The position numbers were made by a program, and so were the translations under genes. Source: Clostridia bacterium (GTDB taxonomy: Bacteria > Bacillota > Clostridia > Oscillospirales > Acutalibacteraceae). From it: 32,307 nt of DNA. The DNA lies in NCBI GenBank assembly GCA_017449935.1, contig JAFSYP010000030.1, positions 1-32,307 of the forward strand, in the 5' to 3' direction. Below are positions 7,534 to 15,641 of the stretch, piece by piece. Under the pieces are notes generated by a model that was not told where the DNA came from, did not search any database, and was given only the letters and a program-made list of their open reading frames with translations. Positions within the stretch are counted from its first letter, which is position 1. The number at the start of each line of letters is the position of its first letter.

Positions 7534-7566
7534 CTGACAGATTTTTCTTTTTTCGTGCGCTAATCT
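7534..7566 (+). promoter_or_regulatory. Possible Spo0A-type promoter of spoIIE with a 21-bp spacer
   Basis: CTGACA (7534-7539, five of six to the -35 consensus) and TAATCT (7561-7566, weak -10) are 21 bp apart, 24 bp before the spoIIE start. In B. subtilis the spoIIE and spoIIG promoters are known for such abnormally long spacers and depend on Spo0A. I do not see a convincing 0A box (TGTCGAA); TTCGTGC at 7552 is only a partial match. Confidence 0.35.
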
Positions 7567-7589
7567 ACCGGTAAGAAAGGGTGATGAAC

Positions 7590-9830
7590 GTGGAAAACGC
7601 CGGGAAACGATGGGCACGGATGCCGCGTGCGCTGCAATGGTCGCTGCGTCAGTTCGCATGGTGCGGCGCGGGATTTCTGCTGGCACGTACGCGGCTGTTT
7701 GACGGACTGCCGTCTTTTGCGCTTGCGCTCACAGCCGCAGCGCCGGGCGGCAGCGTGGTTGCCGCATGCGCGGGCGCGGCGGCAGGTGCGCTGGCGTTTG
7801 CGCCGGATCTGCTCACGGGATTGACCGGAGCAGCGGCCGTCATTGCGTGCGGTGTCATCTGCTTTGCGCTGCAGGCGATCACGGGTGCGCCGCGCACTGC
7901 GCTCATGTCTTTCTTCATCGCTGCGCTGTGCTGCTGCACCGCGGGATTTACGACGCTGCTGGCCGCCGGCTTTTACCGCAGCGGCGTACTGCTGTATCTT
8001 TGCGACGCGATTCTCGCGGGCGGCGCGGCATTTTTTCTGATGCGCGCCTTGGCGCTCGTGCCGATGCTGCGGCGGCCGTCCGTGCCGAGCGCGGAGGAAG
8101 CTCTGGCCGTGTCCGCTGCCGTGAGTATCCTGCTGGCGTCTGCGGCTTCGTGGACGATCTATGTGTTTGTGCCGGCGCGCGCGCTGGCGGCGCTGGCGAT
8201 ACTGCTCGCCGCGTACCTGTTCGGTCAGGCGGGCGGCGGCGCGGCGGGCGTGCTGTGCGGCACGGCCATGGAGATCGTCTGCCGTTCGCCGGGGCTTGCC
8301 TGCTGCTTCGGCGTCGGGGGTCTTCTGAGCGGATTGGGCAGCCGACGCGCGCGGGCATGGACAGCGGCCTGCATGGCTGTAATCGCCGGCTTTTATCCGC
8401 TGCTGATGCAGACGAACGACGCAGTGGCGGCATTTGCCGAGACATGTCTGGCGTGCGCCGTGTTCTGCGCCGTTCCGAAGCGGTATTTGCAGAAGATCCG
8501 CCGCAAAGTCGCCGCGATCTCGCTGGAGAAGCCTGTTGCAGCCGCGATGCAGAATCGTTTGCGCACGACCTCGCGGGCTGTCTCACACATCGCGCCGTAT
8601 CTGGACGCGCAGCAGCTCCGGCAGGGCAGAGCGCCCGGCACGAAGCGTATGCTCAAACGCGTACACGCGCTCGCATGCAGCGACTGTGCGCAATGTTCAC
8701 AGTGCTGGCAGACGGATGAGCCTGTCGTGACGGATGCGTTGTCCGGCGCGTTTGTGCTGCTGCACCGCAAGCAGTTTCTCTCCCCCGAACTGCTGCCGGA
8801 ACCCCTCGCGTCACGCTGCATTCGCCGCAATATTCTGGTTGCGGCATGTGTGCAGGCGTTCGAGGAATCGTCGCACAGCGCGTCCGTGCCGGACAGCTTC
8901 GCTATTGCCTGCGATCTGCTGGAGGACGCGGCAGAACAATGCGGCGAAATGCAGCAGACGCTTCCGCAGGACAGCGCCGCGGCCGAACAGGCATTCCGCG
9001 CCAATGGTGTGGCGGTGCAAAGCGTGCGCGTGACGACGCTGCGCGGACGCAAGTATCTGACGGCGACAAGCGAACCGTTTCCCGAAACGCTCAGCAAGAC
9101 CGCACTGACCGACGCGCTTTCCAAAATCTGTGCCTGCGCGTTTTCTCTGCCGACCGTCAGTGCGGAAGGCGAGGTATTCCGCTGGCAGTTCGTGCAGACG
9201 GCGCGATACCGTCTGCGCACAGGAACGGCGCAATCGGCTGCGGACGGCAAGGTGTGCGGCGACTGTTTTCTGACGTTTGCGCGTGAGGGGCGGCAGACGA
9301 TGATTCTCTGCGACGGTATGGGCACCGGCAGCGCTGCGGCAGCGGACGCCGAGGCGTCGGCGGAGATTTTTGCGTCGCTTTTGCGTGCGGATGTGCATGC
9401 GGACTGCGCGTTCCGTGTGCTCAACAGCGCGCTGCTGCGGCGCGAAGACGTTGAATCCGTCTCGACGCTGGATATGGTCGTCGTCGATCTGTTCACGGGC
9501 GAGACGACGTTCAGCAAAGCGGGCGCTGCCGCTTCGTATGTGCTGCACAAGGGAAAGGTCGACCGTGTGGAAACGCCGTGCATGCCGGCAGGCATACTGG
9601 CGGAAACGTCCCTTGTGCACACGACGCGCACGCTGCAGAGCGGCGATGTGTTTGTGCTCGTGTCGGACGGCGCGTGCGCCATGCGCGACGATCACATTCT
9701 TGCCGCGCTTGCGGCATTCAGCGGCGGCAGCGCGCAGAAACTGGCCGAGGAAATCCTGCATCTGTCACACAGAGCGAACGGCAAAAAACGTCCGGACGAC
9801 GCCACGGTTCTGGCCGTCGTGGTGGAATAA
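7590..9830 (+). CDS. spoIIE: Stage II sporulation protein E, membrane-bound PP2C-type serine phosphatase
   Basis: About 746 residues, slightly shorter than B. subtilis SpoIIE. It dephosphorylates SpoIIAA to release sigma-F in the forespore and takes part in polar septation. The first ~310 residues are a run of roughly ten hydrophobic helices. A central region rich in Cys (ACSDCAQCSQCW) follows, then a C-terminal PP2C domain with LCDGMGTGSAA (near 575), VVVDLFTGETTFSKAGAA, VLVSDGA and RPDDATVLAVVV. The GTG at 7590 sits 9 nt after AAAGG (7576-7580); GTG 7581 and ATG 7584 are in frame but too close to that site. It is transcribed alone, divergent from rlmB and convergent with ymdB. Its presence implies the organism can make endospores. 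Confidence 0.93.
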   Translation: MENAGKRWARMPRALQWSLRQFAWCGAGFLLARTRLFDGLPSFALALTAAAPGGSVVAACAGAAAGALAFAPDLLTGLTGAAAVIACGVICFALQAITGAPRTALMSFFIAALCCCTAGFTTLLAAGFYRSGVLLYLCDAILAGGAAFFLMRALALVPMLRRPSVPSAEEALAVSAAVSILLASAASWTIYVFVPARALAALAILLAAYLFGQAGGGAAGVLCGTAMEIVCRSPGLACCFGVGGLLSGLGSRRARAWTAACMAVIAGFYPLLMQTNDAVAAFAETCLACAVFCAVPKRYLQKIRRKVAAISLEKPVAAAMQNRLRTTSRAVSHIAPYLDAQQLRQGRAPGTKRMLKRVHALACSDCAQCSQCWQTDEPVVTDALSGAFVLLHRKQFLSPELLPEPLASRCIRRNILVAACVQAFEESSHSASVPDSFAIACDLLEDAAEQCGEMQQTLPQDSAAAEQAFRANGVAVQSVRVTTLRGRKYLTATSEPFPETLSKTALTDALSKICACAFSLPTVSAEGEVFRWQFVQTARYRLRTGTAQSAADGKVCGDCFLTFAREGRQTMILCDGMGTGSAAAADAEASAEIFASLLRADVHADCAFRVLNSALLRREDVESVSTLDMVVVDLFTGETTFSKAGAAASYVLHKGKVDRVETPCMPAGILAETSLVHTTRTLQSGDVFVLVSDGACAMRDDHILAALAAFSGGSAQKLAEEILHLSHRANGKKRPDDATVLAVVVE

Positions 9831-9891
9831 AACGTTTCTTTACGGAAAAGCGATAAAGATAGCAGATAGCGGATGGCAGGTACAGATAGCG

Positions 9892-9953
9892 AAAAAAGGG
9901 CGGGACAAAATGCTCCGCACCCCGATCAAAACGGGTACGGGCACAGCCCGTCC
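9892..9953 (-). repeat. Diverged inverted copy of the 426-475 hairpin element, placed as the ymdB terminator
   Basis: Read on the minus strand, this 56-bp block matches the first three hairpins of the array at 426 (GACGGGCT, GCCCGTACCC, CGGGG, CCCGCCC in the same order). The first hairpin (ACGGGC/GCCCGT) is intact. In the second, CCCATT/AATGGG has become CCCG/CGGG, a compensatory A-T to G-C change. The third stem ends in CCCGCCC followed by TTTTTT (plus 9892-9897), so the copy can act as a rho-independent terminator for ymdB. The rest of the 186-bp spoIIE-ymdB gap shows nothing else. Confidence 0.65.
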
Positions 9954-10016
9954 TTCTCTACTATTTGACTTTTTTACGTTGTACGGACAGTTCCCGAAAC
10001 CGTGCTTTTGCGGGAG

Positions 10017-10793
10017 TTATTCCAAACAGATCCGCTCGGTGGAAAGCGTCTTTCCGCTCTTGTCGTCCACGTCGAAAATACAGCCGTTCAGGATGCATTC
10101 GCTTGTATCCGGCACGTCGAAACGCGCCGGCATGCCCGTGCGCATGCGGCCGATGATGATTTCCGGCTTGACGCCGAGGACGGACTGCTTCGGCCCGACC
10201 ATGCCGAGATCCGTGATATATCCCGTGCCGCCGGGCAGCACCTGCTCGTCGGCAGTCTGCACATGCGTGTGCGTGCCGGCGACGACGGAGACCTTGCCGT
10301 CGAGAAAAAAACCGACCGCGCGTTTTTCGCCCGTGGATTCCGCATGCAGATCAACGACGACGATCCTGTACTTCTGCATCTGCGGGAGCAGCCGCTGCGC
10401 GCACAGAAAGACGTTTTCATAGTTGTCGCCGAGGAAGGCGTTGCCCGAAAGATTCAGCACCGCGACCTGTACGCGCCCCATGTCGATTACTGAAAAGCCC
10501 TTGCCCGGATTGCCCGCGTAGTAGTTCGCGGGACGGATCACGTCGTCGCGCTCATCGAGGAACGGATAGACCTCGCACCGGGCGAATACATGGTTGCCGG
10601 TCGTGATGAAATCAACGCCGCTGTCAAACAGGTGCTGTGCCGAGGCAGGTGTGATGCCGTTGCCTGAGGCGGAGTTTTCTCCGTTGGCAATGCACAGGTC
10701 GACCGCCTTCATTTTTTTAAGAGCGGGCAGATGACGGCGCAGAAACGCGCAGCCGGGTACGCCGACGACGTCGCCGATCATGAATATGCGCAT
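10017..10793 (-). CDS. ymdB: YmdB-family metallophosphoesterase (cyclic-nucleotide phosphodiesterase)
   Basis: 258 residues, the usual length of the TIGR00282 family. B. subtilis YmdB hydrolyses 2',3'-cyclic nucleotides and affects the choice between biofilm and motility. Metal-binding motifs are all present: MIGDVVG at the start, IANGENSASGNG, TTGNHVF, VVDLHAES and GTHTHVQT, with GTGYITDLGMVGP toward the end. The ATG at 10793 (MRIFMIGDVVG) has AAAGGA 8 nt upstream; an in-frame start at 10814 would fall inside the preceding terminator. It follows rny, as in other Firmicutes, but a strong hairpin terminator separates the two, so its expression may depend on readthrough or a weak internal promoter. 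Confidence 0.92.
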   Translation of the reverse strand: MRIFMIGDVVGVPGCAFLRRHLPALKKMKAVDLCIANGENSASGNGITPASAQHLFDSGVDFITTGNHVFARCEVYPFLDERDDVIRPANYYAGNPGKGFSVIDMGRVQVAVLNLSGNAFLGDNYENVFLCAQRLLPQMQKYRIVVVDLHAESTGEKRAVGFFLDGKVSVVAGTHTHVQTADEQVLPGGTGYITDLGMVGPKQSVLGVKPEIIIGRMRTGMPARFDVPDTSECILNGCIFDVDDKSGKTLSTERICLE

Positions 10794-10811
10794 AATTCGT
10801 TTCCTTTCCGA

Positions 10812-10842
10812 CAAAAAAGAGGCTGTCGCGTGAACAGCCTCT
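10812..10842 (-). terminator. Rho-independent terminator between rny and ymdB
   Basis: A perfect 9-bp stem (AGAGGCTGT / ACAGCCTCT, plus arms 10818-10826 and 10834-10842) with a 7-nt loop is followed on the minus strand by a T-rich tract (plus 10813-10818). It begins 8 bp after the rny stop and lies 18 bp before the ymdB start. Confidence 0.85.
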
Positions 10843-10850
10843 TCGTTTTG

Positions 10851-12404
10851 TTATTTTGCGTAACCGACGGCGCGGCTCTCGCGGATCAGATTGACCTTGA
10901 TCTGGCCGGGGTATTCGAGCTCCTGCTCGATCTTCTGCGCAATCTCACGTGCAAGCAGCGTCATGCGGTCGTCCGAAACAGCTTCGGGTTTGACCATGAT
11001 GCGCACCTCGCGGCCTGCCTGGATGGCGAAGGAACGGTCGACGCCGTCGAAGGACGTGGCGATCTCTTCGAGCTTCTCCAGACGCTTGATGTAGTTCTGC
11101 ACGTTTTCACGACGTGCGCCGGGTCTGGCGGCGGAGATCGCGTCGGCTGCCTGCACGAGACAGGCGACGATCGTCTTGGCCTCGACGTCGCCGTGATGCG
11201 CGTGGATAGCGTGCACGACGGCTTCGTTTTCCTTGTACTTCTTTGCCCATTCGACACCCAGCTCGATGTGGCTGCCGTCCATCTCGTGGTCAAGCGCTTT
11301 GCCGATATCGTGCAGCAGACCTGCGCGTTTGGCCGTCTTGACGTCGGCGCCCAGCTCTGCGGCCATCAAACCCGCAAGGTAAGATACTTCCAGCGAATGG
11401 TTCAGCACGTTCTGGCCGAAGCTCGTGCGGTAGCGCAGTTTGCCCAGCAGCTTGACAAGCTCGGGATGTACACCCGCGACGCCCGCGTCAATCAGCGCGC
11501 GTTCGCCGGTCTGCTTGATGGTGGTTTCCACCTCGCGCTTGGCCTTTTCGTACATATCCTCGATGCGTGCCGGATGGATACGGCCGTCGGAGATCAGCTT
11601 TTCAAGCGTCAGACGCGCGATCTCGCGGCGCACCGGATCGAAGCTCGACACGGTGATGGTTTCGGGCGTGTCGTCGATGATCAGATCGACGCCGGTGATG
11701 GTTTCAAGCGTGCGGATATTGCGTCCCTCGCGGCCGATGATGCGGCCCTTCATTTCGTCGTTGGGCAGCGTGACGACGCCGACGGTCGTCTCGGATGCGT
11801 GATCCGCCGCGCAGCGCTGGATCGCCGTGGCGACGATTTCACGCGCAAGAGAGTCCGCTTCGTCCTTGGTCTTCTGCGTGAAGTCCATGATCCGGACTGC
11901 TTTTTCGTGCGTCAGCTCGGACTCAAGCGTCTGCAGCAGCAGCTCTTTGGCCTGCTCCTTGGTAAAGCCGGAAATACGTTCGAGCTTGTCGAACTCCTCG
12001 CGCTTGAGGTTCTCGATATCGACCAGGCGCGCTTCGGCTTCCTTGATCTTTTTGGCGAGTGTTTCCTCTTTCTTTTCGAGGTTTTCGGTCTTCTTGTCCA
12101 GAGATTCTTCTTTCTGGATGATGCGGCGCTCCTGCCGCTGCACTTCGGTACGGCGCTCGCGCAGCTCGCGCTCGGTCTCCGTACGCTGCCTGTGAATTTC
12201 ATCCTTGGCCTCGAGAATGGCCTCTTTCTTTTTGGATTCGGCCTGTGAGATCGCATCGGATACGATCTTTTTGGCCTGCTCTTCAGCGGAACCGATCTTC
12301 GCTTCCGACGTCTTCCGGCGGTACAGATTGCCCAGTACGAACCCGACGATGCCGAAAACCAGCGCCGCTGCCACTGCGATAATGATCGCAACTGTGGTGC
12401 TCAA
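10851..12404 (-). CDS. rny: Ribonuclease Y, membrane-anchored endoribonuclease
   Basis: 517 residues, matching the ~520 of B. subtilis RNase Y, which starts bulk mRNA decay from the membrane. An N-terminal transmembrane helix (about 4-26) is followed by a long charged coiled coil (about 30-160), a KH domain ([10 protein letters not shown] near 220-229) and an HD domain with the metal-binding pair in [16 protein letters not shown] (H365, D366). The likely start is TTG at 12404, 11 nt after AGGAGG (12421-12416); an in-frame GTG at 12416 overlaps that ribosome site and is unlikely. Transcription begins at a strong promoter about 290 nt upstream, leaving an unusually long leader. Confidence 0.95.
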   Translation of the reverse strand: MSTTVAIIIAVAAALVFGIVGFVLGNLYRRKTSEAKIGSAEEQAKKIVSDAISQAESKKKEAILEAKDEIHRQRTETERELRERRTEVQRQERRIIQKEESLDKKTENLEKKEETLAKKIKEAEARLVDIENLKREEFDKLERISGFTKEQAKELLLQTLESELTHEKAVRIMDFTQKTKDEADSLAREIVATAIQRCAADHASETTVGVVTLPNDEMKGRIIGREGRNIRTLETITGVDLIIDDTPETITVSSFDPVRREIARLTLEKLISDGRIHPARIEDMYEKAKREVETTIKQTGERALIDAGVAGVHPELVKLLGKLRYRTSFGQNVLNHSLEVSYLAGLMAAELGADVKTAKRAGLLHDIGKALDHEMDGSHIELGVEWAKKYKENEAVVHAIHAHHGDVEAKTIVACLVQAADAISAARPGARRENVQNYIKRLEKLEEIATSFDGVDRSFAIQAGREVRIMVKPEAVSDDRMTLLAREIAQKIEQELEYPGQIKVNLIRESRAVGYAK

Positions 12405-12692
12405 GACTGTGTACACCTCCTATGTTTTTGACCAAAAATAAGAACGGTAAGCACGACGGCACGGGGGAAGTGCCGCCGGGATCTCACCGCCCGATAAAAT
12501 ACAGTATGCCGACCTGCAGAGAAGGTCGGTTGTCATGATCCGATGAACCTTGCCGAAAGGCATAGTATCAGAAACTCTATGGTTAAGAGTGCTGAAACGT
12601 AAAGCACATACGAAACGTTTATCCAGAAAGCTGTATATTAAAGCGGTGACGATCCAAATAATGTATAACATCTGGAACTATCACACATCATC
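12405..12692 (-). promoter_or_regulatory. Long structured 5' leader of rny
   Basis: The promoter at 12699-12727 places the transcript start near 12692, so the rny mRNA has ~288 untranslated nucleotides. Several hairpins can be drawn on the minus strand: GTGCT/AGCAC, ACTCT/AGAGT, CCGACCT/AGGTCGG with enclosing ATGCC/GGCAT, and CGGCAC/GTGCCG with a C-rich loop. The segment ACTTCC of that last hairpin could pair with the GGAGGT ribosome site. An 83-codon frame here has no ribosome site and no recognisable product. I cannot match the leader to a known riboswitch class. Confidence 0.5.
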
Positions 12693-12698
12693 TATGTT

Positions 12699-12727
12699 AT
12701 TCTAAATCTTTTTTTGCCTTTTGTCAA
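12699..12727 (-). promoter_or_regulatory. Strong sigma-A promoter of rny
   Basis: On the minus strand: perfect TTGACA (12727-12722), a 17-bp spacer and TAGAAT (12704-12699). A 10-bp AT-rich inverted repeat (AAAAAATCTT / AAGATTTTTT, 12729-12758) lies just upstream of the -35 box. Confidence 0.85.
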
Positions 12728-12811
12728 GAAAAAATCTTTACAATTATTAAGATTTTTTTAATTTTTTTCATCAGATCGGTCGAAAAACGGCACAACACGG
12801 CCGCAACTTAC

Positions 12812-12840
12812 TTGACCTTGCGCAAAAGTTAGAGTATAAT
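12812..12840 (+). promoter_or_regulatory. Sigma-A promoter of asnS
   Basis: TTGACC (12812-12817), a 17-bp spacer and perfect TATAAT (12835-12840), 35 bp before the asnS start. The leader is too short for a T-box, which is notable for a Firmicutes aminoacyl-tRNA synthetase gene. Confidence 0.85.
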
Positions 12841-12875
12841 AGGATATAATTCTATAGGAAAAAGAGGAAACCGAG

Positions 12876-14273
12876 ATGAGCAAACGCATCGAAATCGCAC
12901 AAATCTATGCGTCGCCGGAAGCCTTCGCCGACCGGACGATCGCCGTCAGCGGCTGGATTCGTACCGTCCGCGACAGCAAGAGCATCGGCTTTATGGAGAT
13001 CAACGACGGCAGCGCCTTCAAGGGGCTGCAGGTCATTCTGGAGCGCGAAAAGCTCGAAAACTACGCCGAGGCGGTCAGGCTGAACGTGAGCGCGGCAGTC
13101 AATGTGACGGGCCGGCTGATTCTCACGCCCGACGCCAAGCAGCCGTTTGAGCTGAACGCCGATTCGGTGGAGATCGAAGGACTGTCCACGCCGGACTATC
13201 CGCTGCAGAAAAAACGGCATACGCTCGAATATCTGCGCACGATCGGGCATCTGCGTCCGCGTGCCAACACGCTCAACGCCGCGTTCCGCGTGCGTTCGGC
13301 GGCGGCGTTCGCGCTGCATAAATTCTTCAACGAACGCGGGTTCATCTACGCGCACACGCCGCTGATCACATGCAGCGACTGCGAAGGCGCGGGCGAGATG
13401 TTCCGCGTGACGGCGCTCGATCCCGACGACCTGCCGCGCACCGAAGACGGCAAGGTCGACTACACGCAGGACTTTTTCGGCAAGCCCGCCTACCTGACCG
13501 TGTCCGGCCAGCTGCAGGGCGAGGCGATGGCGATGGCGTTCGGCAAGATCTACACATTCGGCCCCACGTTCCGCGCCGAGCGTTCCTACACGCAGCGCCA
13601 CGCGGCGGAATTATGGATGATCGAGCCGGTGATCGCCTTTGCCGACCTTGACGACGATATGGCGCTGGCGGAGGATATGATCAAATACGTGCTGTCCTAT
13701 GTGATGGAAAACTGCCCGGACGAGCTGAACTTCTTCAACAGCTTCGTCGACAAGGGCCTTCTGGAACGGCTGCGTCATGTGGTGGATTCCGACTTCGTGC
13801 GCTGCACGTACACGAAAGCCGTCGAGCTGCTCGAGGCGCATAACGACGAGTTTGAATACAAGGTTTCCTGGGGCTGCGACCTGCAGACCGAGCATGAGCG
13901 CTGCCTGACCGAGCGCATCTTCGGCTCGCCCGTGTTCGTCACGGATTACCCGAAGGAGATCAAGGCGTTCTATATGCGTCTGAACGACGACGGCAAGACG
14001 GTCGCGGCGGTCGATCTGCTGGTGCCCGGCATCGGCGAGATCATCGGCGGCAGTCAGCGTGAGGAGCGTTTGGAGCTGCTGGAGAAGCGCATCGTCGAGA
14101 GCGGTCTGGACCCCGCGGCTTACGACTGGTATATGGATCTTCGCCGCTACGGCGGCACGAAGCACGCCGGCTTCGGCCTGGGCTTCGAGCGTCTGGTCAT
14201 GTATCTGACCGGCGTGAGCAACATTCGCGACGTGCTTCCCTTCCCGCGCACGACCGGCTGCGCCGACTTTTAA
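12876..14273 (+). CDS. asnS: Asparaginyl-tRNA synthetase
   Basis: 465 residues, full length. It charges tRNA-Asn with asparagine using ATP. The N-terminal OB-fold anticodon domain ([25 protein letters not shown]) precedes a class II catalytic core with motif 2 ([20 protein letters not shown]) and motif 3 ([20 protein letters not shown], then PFPRT). The PFPRT ending and overall pattern fit AsnRS rather than AspRS. The ATG at 12876 has AGAGGAAA 5-12 nt upstream. An alpha/beta hydrolase gene starts 5 bp after its stop and is probably co-transcribed up to the terminator at 15054. Confidence 0.96.
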   Translation: MSKRIEIAQIYASPEAFADRTIAVSGWIRTVRDSKSIGFMEINDGSAFKGLQVILEREKLENYAEAVRLNVSAAVNVTGRLILTPDAKQPFELNADSVEIEGLSTPDYPLQKKRHTLEYLRTIGHLRPRANTLNAAFRVRSAAAFALHKFFNERGFIYAHTPLITCSDCEGAGEMFRVTALDPDDLPRTEDGKVDYTQDFFGKPAYLTVSGQLQGEAMAMAFGKIYTFGPTFRAERSYTQRHAAELWMIEPVIAFADLDDDMALAEDMIKYVLSYVMENCPDELNFFNSFVDKGLLERLRHVVDSDFVRCTYTKAVELLEAHNDEFEYKVSWGCDLQTEHERCLTERIFGSPVFVTDYPKEIKAFYMRLNDDGKTVAAVDLLVPGIGEIIGGSQREERLELLEKRIVESGLDPAAYDWYMDLRRYGGTKHAGFGLGFERLVMYLTGVSNIRDVLPFPRTTGCADF

Positions 14274-14278
14274 AAAGC

Positions 14279-15031
14279 ATGTACAAATATTTTGAAATAA
14301 ACGCACAGGGCAATAACATCCGCTGCAAGCTGTATTACAAGGACCTGACGCAGGCCGAAAAAGCCGTCGTCTTCTGCACGGGCTTCGCCGGTCATAAGGA
14401 TAACCGGGCGGCAGAGGGATTTGCGGAAAAGGTCCTCTCCAAATACAAGGACGTGCTCGTGGTCGTCTTTGACTGGCCGGCGCACGGCGACGACGTCCGG
14501 AAGAAGCTGGTCCTTGACGACTGCGACACATATCTCGGTCTGGTGATCCGTGAAATGCAGTCGCGGTTCGGCGTGCGGGAGCTGTACGCGTATGCGACCA
14601 GCTTCGGCGGGTATTTGGTTTTGAAATACATCTCCGAGCATGAAGATCCGTTTTGTAAGATCGCGCTGCGCTGTCCTGCCGTGGACATGTACGATACGCT
14701 GCGCTTCATCATCCAAAGCGACGAATACGACAAGCTGATGAAGGGCAAGGATGTCCGTGTCGGGTTCGACCGGAAGATCACCGTGACGCGAAAGCTGCTG
14801 GAGGATCTGCAGGCGAACGACGTCCGAACGCGCGAGTATTTCGACGTCGCGGATTCGGTGCTGATCCTGCACGGCACCGCGGACGAGGTGGTGCCTTTTG
14901 GATGCGGCAAAACATTCGCGGAGAAAAATGTGATCGAGTTCATTCCCGTGGAGGGCGCGGATCACCGGTTTCAGAATCCGACGCACATGAGCCTTGCGAA
15001 TAAATACGTGCTCGGCTTCTTCGATTTTTGA
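14279..15031 (+). CDS. Alpha/beta-hydrolase fold serine esterase/lipase-like protein
   Basis: 250 residues. The catalytic triad can be read: the nucleophile in the elbow ATSFGG (S108), the acid in HGTADEVVPF (D202) and the base in GADHRF (H229). The oxyanion region is FCTGFAGHKDN (about 32-42). There is no signal peptide, so it is cytosolic. Family members hydrolyse esters or peptides; the substrate cannot be deduced. The elbow has Ala where the usual G-x-S-x-G motif has its first Gly, which occurs in some family members. It lies 5 bp downstream of asnS, so translation probably relies on ribosomes finishing asnS. Confidence 0.8.
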   Translation: MYKYFEINAQGNNIRCKLYYKDLTQAEKAVVFCTGFAGHKDNRAAEGFAEKVLSKYKDVLVVVFDWPAHGDDVRKKLVLDDCDTYLGLVIREMQSRFGVRELYAYATSFGGYLVLKYISEHEDPFCKIALRCPAVDMYDTLRFIIQSDEYDKLMKGKDVRVGFDRKITVTRKLLEDLQANDVRTREYFDVADSVLILHGTADEVVPFGCGKTFAEKNVIEFIPVEGADHRFQNPTHMSLANKYVLGFFDF

Positions 15032-15053
15032 TTAAAAGTTCATTATGAAAAGG

Positions 15054-15093
15054 CAGCGGCAGACGGATGCGATCCGCCTGCCGCTGTTTTTTC
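15054..15093 (+). terminator. Rho-independent terminator of the asnS operon
   Basis: Perfect 9-bp outer stem (CAGCGGCAG 15054-15062 / CTGCCGCTG 15078-15086) with an inner GGAT/ATCC helix, followed by six T residues (15087-15092). In the reverse direction it ends in CCTTTTC, so it could weakly stop the convergent operon too. Confidence 0.88.
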
Positions 15094-15136
15094 TTAAGGC
15101 AATACCGCACAATTCCGGTGTGCGGTATTGCCTTAA
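15094..15136. repeat. Perfect 17-bp inverted repeat with 9-nt spacer
   Basis: TTAAGGCAATACCGCAC (15094-15110) is followed after 9 nt by its exact reverse complement (15120-15136). No T-tract follows on either strand, so it is not an ordinary terminator. It sits between the asnS terminator and the stop of the convergent gene at 15138. It may be a MITE or the joined ends of an insertion element. Confidence 0.8.
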
Positions 15137-15137
15137 A

Positions 15138-15641
15138 TCATTCCCGCACGAGCGTTTCTTCGATCTCGGCGACGTACATCCTGTGATAGTCCGTGCCGTT
15201 GTAGTTGTCGGCGACGGCGCCGTCCAGGAAGCCGTCGGGCGTCAGATCGTATTTGGCCATCTTGCGGCATTTGAGTACCAGCGCCGCTTCGGCGAAGTAC
15301 GTCACGTCGCCGTCGGATACCGGCGTCAGGCCGGCCTCGGCCGCTTTATCCGTGTCGCGTCCGCTCCGGCTGCCGCACAGCAAAAGCGCGTCGCGCTGCG
15401 CGCCGCCGAAAAAGCTGAGCGTGAAGCGGTCGTTCTCCTCCAGAAAGCCGAAGGTATACCGCTGCGGACGGATGAAAATGAACGCAGCGTCCCGGCCCCA
15501 CAGCTCGCCCAGGCCGCCCCAGCTGACGGTCATGGTGTTGAAGCTGTCCCGCGTGCCCGCGGTGACCAGCGCCCAATCTCCGGCGATCATCTGCACCGCG
15601 CTCTCTTTGATGTTACGGATGTTTTCCTGTTTAAACGGCAT
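15138..15641 (-). CDS. Flavin reductase-like, FMN-binding split-barrel protein
   Basis: 167 residues. The sequence resembles the flavoredoxin/flavin-reductase family: TAGTRDSFNTMTVSWGGLGELWGRDAAFIFIRPQRYT is the typical FMN-binding strand and loop region, with LSFFGGAQRDALLLCGSRSGRDTDKAAEAGL after it and a family-like HRMYVAEIEE near the end. Such proteins bind FMN and pass electrons; the partner is unknown. ATG at 15641 has TGGAGG 9 nt upstream and overlaps the 3' end of folK by 11 bp. It is the last gene of the long operon. A role in reducing pterins is possible from context but unproven. Confidence 0.82.
   Translation of the reverse strand: MPFKQENIRNIKESAVQMIAGDWALVTAGTRDSFNTMTVSWGGLGELWGRDAAFIFIRPQRYTFGFLEENDRFTLSFFGGAQRDALLLCGSRSGRDTDKAAEAGLTPVSDGDVTYFAEAALVLKCRKMAKYDLTPDGFLDGAVADNYNGTDYHRMYVAEIEETLVRE

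Noticed and set aside
7526-7556. A CTGTC/GACAG hairpin followed by T-rich sequence before spoIIE, read as a terminator
   Set aside because: The stem is only 5 bp, no plus-strand gene lies upstream to terminate, and the same bases are better explained as the -35 region of spoIIE.
12481-12600. A possible known riboswitch (c-di-GMP, SAM, preQ1, ydaO) or 6S RNA in the rny leader
   Set aside because: None of the conserved core motifs I know for these classes could be found; only generic hairpins were seen.
12420-12671. An 83-codon minus-strand frame before rny
   Set aside because: It has no ribosome site and covers the structured leader; its residues show no coding pattern, so it was treated as untranslated leader.
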